A stretch of DNA of 64,000 nucleotides from Nemophila menziesii (Eukaryota; Streptophyta; Magnoliopsida; Boraginales; Hydrophyllaceae): NCBI GenBank assembly GCA_029959085.1, contig JARWIR010000010.1, forward strand, positions 30,682,731-30,746,730, in the 5' to 3' direction. Within the stretch, counting starts at the first letter, position 1, and every line of letters begins with the position of its first letter. Shown here one piece after another: positions 58,554 through 64,000 of the stretch. The notes under the pieces were generated by a model. The model did no database searches. It worked only from the letters and a program-made list of their open reading frames with translations, and was not told the origin of the DNA. Made by a program: the position numbers and the translations under genes.

Positions 58554-61216
58554 GCTATCACATACATTTTTCTCGCAGTGCATTACATCGATGTTGTGTT
58601 TTAACATGTTATCTGGCCCAATGAGGTAACTCGTAGAATATGTTGTTCTTATTCCAATTAAATTGTTGAATACCCGTTATCTTGATTACATTGCCACAAA
58701 TTTTTTTGTGTTTTCTCGGAACCACAAAGGTCGAACCGTCAATTTTTTTAGATACTGGTAGGACTATACTTCTTAGGAGGGTTTGCATGCTCGCTCTTTT
58801 GATACAAAGTCATATTTCTTTGCAATAGATGTGAAAATGGTAACTATCGTCTGTGATTGAAATACACTATCCCTCTTTAACTCAAAAGGAAGTCCCAGAA
58901 TCCAGCACTCCCAACATGACTTGTAACATTGACCTTATCCGTACAATCTCATTGGATAATCATTAACTATTTACACAACCAACCATGAAACACAAACACT
59001 TCTGGATTATGTGAATCATAAGTCGAGATGCCTGGACCCTACAATACGTTCAAATCATCTATCATAGGTTTAAGGAATATATCTAAAATCTTTCCCGGGG
59101 CAACGCGTACCAAGAATAAAAAACATTAACATGAATGTTGATTCTTTCATGCATAACCACAGTGGTAAGTTAAAAAATGTAAATATAACTGGACACATGT
59201 TATATGGATTGTTTTACATTTAAAATGCACAAAATCAATCAAGTGTCAACCACAAACAAACATTACGAGCCTCCGTAACAACCTCCAGGTGAAACTCATC
59301 AAATTTCTTCCAACTAAGTCCATCCACCGGATGACGCAAAACATCCTCGTCTGTATATTTAATTCTAATGCCAAATCATTTCTTGGCAGTATGCCTTGAT
59401 GCATACAATCACTGTAATCTCAGAATGATGAAAAAATAACGTAATTCTTATGCGACATTGTATTCCCCTTCTTTGGGTCCCACCTAGATTAGTTACAAAC
59501 TGGACATGCCTGTAGTAAATTATAATTATCTCAGTACAAAACACAACCGTTCAAACAAGCATAAATTATTTTATAACCTAGTCCTACACCCAAACTCTTT
59601 GATTTCTTGTTAGAGTCTTCATACGATGCGGCTAAGGTATGTCCATCGATAAAAGTCCGACTCAACAACTGTAGGAGTTTCGTGAACTAAGTATTTGTCC
59701 ACTTATTTTTCACCTTTATGTACATAAAATTTGTAAAAAATTCAACGAATCCATTTTGGTAAAATCTGGATACAACTCGGTATTCATTTCCGTAACCAAA
59801 GTATCAAAGGAACATACGTTACTTTGTGGAACATTCTTGTTTGCCATATTCGTGTACACTTTAATAATAATGCCCCTCAAATCATCTACCACATTCATCA
59901 TCTACTCATCAACAATATTAAAACAACATTCGAACAAACGAGCTCAATTTCACCATGCAAATTCTATAAATTATATATTGATAAAAACCCATCTCTCAAA
60001 ATATCCGCCTTAACCTCGTGACTATTTATTCATTATTCTTGCACCAATTACACAGATAATTAAATCGAATATGAAATATCCATGTGTTTTGAACCAAATT
60101 GTATGGAACTCTTCACACCCTTCACAAAAGCTAACTAGTCTTACATTTTGATTTAATCCACTCTTTATCACTAAACACATCAATGAAATCACATCTATTT
60201 AGATTTCATTGTGTTGTACACAGAAGAATCCGGATAGGTATATGAATATAGTGAATCAATTGTGAATAAATATAATATACAATAACAATTATATACATAA
60301 ATTAAACAAAAGAAATTGACATTCAGTCTAATATAATCATATATTATCATAAGTTACACAACTTAATTAGTAGCGCACTGAAAATTCCTAAAATATTTTC
60401 CATAAATCATATTATATTGTTAAATTTTAGCCAATAATTATATATAATTACATACATTACATAAACATATCAATTAACATGTTCAACATCATAATATAAA
60501 GTATACATAAATGAAAGAACAAGTTTTTTTTCCCATATATATCATGGATAAATATCTCAATAAAAATGGTGGATTAAATGGTAGAAATAGGTTCTATTGA
60601 GTTGGGTTACTCATGATGGTATTCAGTTGCGGTGGAGGCAAATGTTGTGTCCATTGGAATCAAAATATGGAGTAATTTTTTATCCTTTAGGGGAAGCATT
60701 CTTAAAAATTTTGGTTTGTGTTTATTAGGCAGATTCCGTCCAACCCGCTGAATTTATTACATGTATCTTTTAGTGACCGCTAGGGTAGTCGCTAAAGGTA
60801 TAGTAACTGGTCGCTAGAACCTACATTGACGACCCCAATATTAGGCATTAGATTAGACACGTAGCACCTGGTAAGATCAATGCCGACCACATGGATGGTC
60901 TCTAATGGTTTATACCATTTAGCAACCACTTTAGTGGTTGGTTTGTAAATTAACCTGGTGCCATAATGGCGACCCATAGGTCATCGTTAGTGTGTTCATA
61001 TTGTTTTCCTAACTCTACTATGATTACTATAATAGTCGCTAAAGCTATATTTTCCTCTAGCGGGTAGCGGCTACCTCTATAGCCGTCAAAAGGTTTTAAC
61101 ATTTTTTCTTTTTTATATATTTTTGGCAACCCATGACAGCTGTCGAGGAAAAAAATGTTGCTTTTAGAAACTAGTCGTTAAAAAACGGTCTTGGAGGGTT
61201 CCATGTGTAGTAGACT

Positions 61217-61787
61217 TAGGGATGGCAATTGTTACGGTTAAACACCAAAACCGATGATAACCGAACAGATTAAAAACTGAATTATATAACCGTGGTTAAA
61301 ACCATTAGGTTATGGTTTTGAAAAGTGTAACCGATGGTTAAAACCGATAGGTTATGGTTTTTTATAAAAATAAAACTGAAAAACCGAAAACCGTTTATTA
61401 TCATATATATATTTTCAAATTTTATAATAATTTAGATTAAATTAGATATATTGAAATTCTAAAATAAAAAACAAAATACTAGATTTAACCAATTAAATAA
61501 TAAATATGCAATTCAATCAAATACCAACATAATTTTGTATAAACCTTGGAGTTTTTTTTATATGTGTGGTTTTATTTTATGAAATTTAATATATTTATTA
61601 AATTATCATTTGAAATATGGTTAAAAACCGCAAAACCGTGTGAAAAACCGAAACCGAATAATACGGTTATGGTTTTGAAAAGTGTAACCGATGGTTAAAA
61701 CCGTTTGGATATGGTTTTTAATTATAAAAACGGTTATGGTTATTGTTTTTAGAATTTTTACAAAAAACCGATCCGTTGCCATCTCTA
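61217..61787. mobile_element. hAT-type element with ACCG-rich repeats (571 bp)
   Basis: Ends TAGGGATGGCAAT and, inverted, TAGAGATGGCAAC. Flanks AGTAGACT (61209-61216) and AGTAAGACT (61788-61796) match apart from one inserted base. The interior repeats AACCGATGGTTAAAACCG and GGTTATGGTTTT at both ends. It lies exactly at the right edge of the CACTA element. Confidence 0.75.
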
Positions 61788-61796
61788 AGTAAGACT

Positions 61797-62436
61797 TGAT
61801 CTCAAAACTATACATAGTTTTAAGCTTAGTATAGTTTTACTTTTAGCTCTATATTGTGGCGGCAAAAGATTCAATTTAAGGTTATAATGACTTGGGTTGG
61901 TTCTATTATCACTATGCATTGAACTTTTTTTATTAATTGATTATGCTTAATATATTTGTAGACTAGTAATTGGCTTTGAATTATTTCAGTGAGATGTAAA
62001 TTAGGTAGCTAAGGTGGAACTGCATCTTGATTAAGGTGTATAGGGTTGGGGCCAACTTCTTTTGTTTATCATTGTTCTTTTTTTACAAAAACTTTTTGTT
62101 ATTTAATGTGATAAGGTTGCTCTAGGTTGACCTTTTATTCAGGCTTACCCAAGACAACATTGACGCCAATCCAATTTATATCGTTTCGATCATACTAAAA
62201 GGCACAAATTAATTTTGTTAGGTTCTAGTGTTTCACATGAGATTTTTACTAAAACGCACATACAAAGTTAGATTTTGACATATATTGCATTTGAGTGTAT
62301 TGGCATTTTAGGACCGTTATGTCCTAATACATCCCATAAGTTAGTTTTTCATTTTGAGTATTTTTTTTAATTGATTTTTAGGGATATTTTTGTATTTTAT
62401 TTTATATTTTTGTATTGTTTTGTTTATTAGGGTTTA
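61797..62436. other. AT-rich intergenic stretch
   Basis: No gene or structured repeat seen. Confidence 0.5.
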
Positions 62437-62451
62437 AGTTAATCACTATTT
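62437..62451. repeat. 15-bp target duplication of the retroposon
   Basis: AGTTAATCACTATTT here and at 63627-63641, identical. Confidence 0.9.
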
Positions 62452-63626
62452 TTTTTTGGTCGAAGGTAAATTTTATTGAAGTGAAACTCACACACTATTT
62501 ACAGAGTGTTCATAGTTACCATAAGCTAACCTATTACAACAAAGTCTAACCCAAAGTGAGCCAATATCCGCCATCACAGTCCTCCTGCCCATCCACTCCG
62601 CCATCAAAGCACCAACCACAAAGGTAGCGACAAGAAGACAACTCCAAAGAAACAACGGGAGGTACCTAATCACGATTAACTTAGCAACCGTGACCTGCAG
62701 CAGTGTAAAACACCGCAATTCCTCCCAAATACCCGACAAGAGGGTTTTCCCGGAGGAGCGAGCAAGCAGAGGTGTGATTGATAACTGAAATTCACCATAT
62801 AGTCCCATGACGTCCCTATTGCTGCAATTTGCTTTCTTAAACAAACCTTTCCAAACCTTTAATCGCATCTTCCTAGTCCCTCTGATCAAACTGGTAACCA
62901 ATTTCGAATAGAACGTATTACATCTCCTATCCTTACTTCCTATAATTGTAACTAACACTGGATAACTAAGACAAAATTCATTTTTTGAAATTGTATTCGT
63001 AACACATCATGGTACGGGCCTAAACAGGCCCAACAATTCCATAACACTAGATCCAGATACTGTCGATTCATACACGATTTTAAATATGATTGTACCTTTC
63101 ACCTTGGATCTGTCCTCCTTCGACACCCATGGAAACAGTCTCCACCGACCCCGACCATTGCTGCTAACCTCGTGGCCACTCCATCGAAACTCTTCATCCC
63201 AACCGCCCAGCCCAAGGTCCCACCTACACGACCACTCGCACGAAGCCTGAAACCCACTTCATTGCCGGAAAGGCCTAACCCTCCATCTCCATCGCAGATG
63301 CTTCCTGTACCGTCCAGACCACCAAAGGTCGTCCTCCCGTTGCTGCCTCTCCACGTCCGCCTTCCTTGATAGCCAATCTTCCTTTAATTTGCAAATCTCC
63401 AAGCCATAATTCCTTCTCGATGTCAAAATCAAACTTTCGGAATCTAAGACGTAGAACAAGGGTTTTGATATAATAGTGTAACAATCAGACCGGATAAGCA
63501 AAAACACCACGCGAATCCAAAAGAAACCCATCGGATGTGGAAGGAAAGCAGCTTATAGAAGTGATTTCAGTAAAAACCCTAAGATTGGAAACTTTCTCTC
63601 TCTAGACTAGAGAGAGAACATCCCGT
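62452..63626 (-). mobile_element. Poly(A) retroposon of unknown cargo (about 1.18 kb)
   Basis: Minus strand: begins at 63626 with CTACGGGATGTTCTCTCTC, ends ...CAATAAAATTTACC (AATAAA just upstream) and an A tail that overlaps the duplication (62449-62457). The 15-bp duplication and tail indicate target-primed reverse transcription, so it was copied by LINE machinery. Two minus-strand frames are visible: 63531-63259 (90 aa, MGFFWIRVVFLL start) and 62958-62488 (156 aa, rich in Leu and Trp). I do not recognise either. It may be an internally deleted LINE, a SINE-like unit or a retrocopied host transcript. Confidence 0.7.
62488..62958 (-). CDS. Hypothetical frame in the retroposon (156 aa)
   Basis: Starts MLVTIIGSKDRRCNTFYSKL and has a hydrophobic stretch (LFLWSCLLVATFVVGALMAE) that could be one membrane segment. 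It ends 37 nt inside the poly(A) side. No family recognised. It might be chance coding in a 3' UTR; the base composition is more balanced than its surroundings, in keeping with a transcript origin. Confidence 0.25.
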   Translation of the reverse strand: MLVTIIGSKDRRCNTFYSKLVTSLIRGTRKMRLKVWKGLFKKANCSNRDVMGLYGEFQLSITPLLARSSGKTLLSGIWEELRCFTLLQVTVAKLIVIRYLPLFLWSCLLVATFVVGALMAEWMGRRTVMADIGSLWVRLCCNRLAYGNYEHSVNSV

Positions 63627-63641
63627 AGTTAATCACTATTT

Positions 63642-63876
63642 AGAGATATTATTTTGTTATTCAATCATTATTTTAAATAAAATTATTAAAATTTACAACA
63701 TTTATATAAATAGTTAAAATTATTATAATTACTACGTATAATTATAAATTATTTAGATTTTATATAAACAATGCCTCTTGCTCAATTCAACCTACATCCT
63801 TTGTGATCCCGTATCGGTGTTAGACTCTAGTTGCTCGCATAACGGCTTTTTGCAACATATATATGTGCGGTATATA
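63642..63876. other. AT-rich intergenic stretch
   Basis: Nothing recognised. Confidence 0.5.
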
Positions 63877-64000
63877 CTCCCTCCGTCCCAAAAATAATGT
63901 CCATATTACTAAATATGGCGTCCCAAAAATAATGTCCACTTACCATTTCAAGACAACTTTTTTTACTTTTTCCCCTAATTACCCTTACTTTTCTTTTAAT
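63877..64000. mobile_element. Stowaway (Tc1/mariner) MITE, start only
   Basis: CTCCCTCCGTCCCAAAAATA after a TA dinucleotide is the classical Stowaway terminus. The block CGTCCCAAAAATAATGTCCA is repeated 37 bp further on. The element continues beyond the window. Confidence 0.8.

Larger units (their letters stand above)
55505..60010 (-). pseudogene. CACTA Tnp2 transposase relic
   Basis: Segments in family order on the minus strand: TELYPDFTKMDSLNFL (59,730-59,790); C.LY.....LLQACPVCN.SRW (about 59,480-59,550); a VLRHPVDGLSWKKFDEFH-type block in broken frame (59,270-59,350); KVRLDLKDRRIREVLW and KREAFLVWLK with IIEIKSHGCHTMM (57,253-56,981), the DUF4218 region; VFECKWYNIRKG and SYWYTTGPYILEYQAKRVFY (56,018-55,794), the DUF4216 region; and an acidic tail DSDDELIDFEKDKYEKN ending near 55,505. 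Many frameshifts; split by a hAT element at 57277. Non-functional. Confidence 0.75.
54990..61212 (-). mobile_element. CACTA element, decayed (borders approximate)
   Basis: A minus-strand Tnp2 relic lies between two zones rich in short repeats of the type TAGTCGCTAAAG / GGTCGCTAGA (60,770-61,070 on the right; TAGTGGCTACTGG, TGGTCACTAAAAGCG at 55,220-55,320 on the left), as expected for transposase-binding subterminal repeats. The right edge reads, inward, CTACTACACATGGAACCC, near the CACTA form; the left edge may be CACTAAAAATTATGC at 54,995. No matching 3-bp duplication could be read. Confidence 0.6.

Overview
This is nuclear DNA of a flowering plant, most likely a dicot. It is AT-rich, has one host gene with many GT-AG introns, and is otherwise filled with plant transposon families (Athila-like and chromovirus Ty3 elements, Ty1/Copia, L1-type LINEs, Helitron, CACTA, hAT, Mutator-like and Stowaway elements). 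I cannot name the species from the sequence.

Left part (1-31,100) is a transposon accumulation. Its centrepiece is a three-layer nest. A Mutator-like element (1887-19527, 9-bp target duplication TTTTAGTTT on both sides) carries a fragment of the DNA-repair gene MutY. A minus-strand Copia element without pol (2801-18787) sits inside that fragment. A complete, very young Athila-like Ty3 element (4821-16845) sits inside the Copia element; its two 1750-bp LTRs look identical and it has one open 1825-codon gag-pol frame. To the right lie decayed pieces: a minus-strand chromovirus (about 19,760-21,830), a minus-strand Helitron Rep fragment (22,338-23,443), the 3' end of a second Athila-like element (23,480-25,362), the 5' end of a third on the minus strand (25,363-28,118), another LTR-like stretch, and a minus-strand Tat-like gag-protease remnant (29,768-31,050).

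Middle part (31,100-40,100) holds the only intact host gene, 33793-39869 (+). Its 15 coding exons encode a 1081-residue protein with an N-terminal acylation motif, a PP2C phosphatase domain, two cyclic-nucleotide-binding domains and a divergent AGC-type kinase domain, the architecture of the plant protein also called PKG. Two small MULE-type MITEs lie upstream, and several inverted-repeat insertions lie in its introns.

Right part (40,100-64,000) is again transposons: two further members of the Mutator-like family (40133-41561 and 46092-47622), two 5'-truncated LINEs (42720-45790 and 52200-54478, the second split by a MULE MITE), a MULE MITE holding a 16-bp minisatellite (47657-47960), an Athila-like gag-protease remnant split by a hAT element, a minus-strand CACTA element (about 54,990-61,212) split by a hAT element, a second hAT element at its right edge, a minus-strand poly(A) retroposon with a 15-bp target duplication (62452-63626), and the start of a Stowaway MITE at the window edge. 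Target duplications could be read directly for 12 elements, which gives a good relative chronology.
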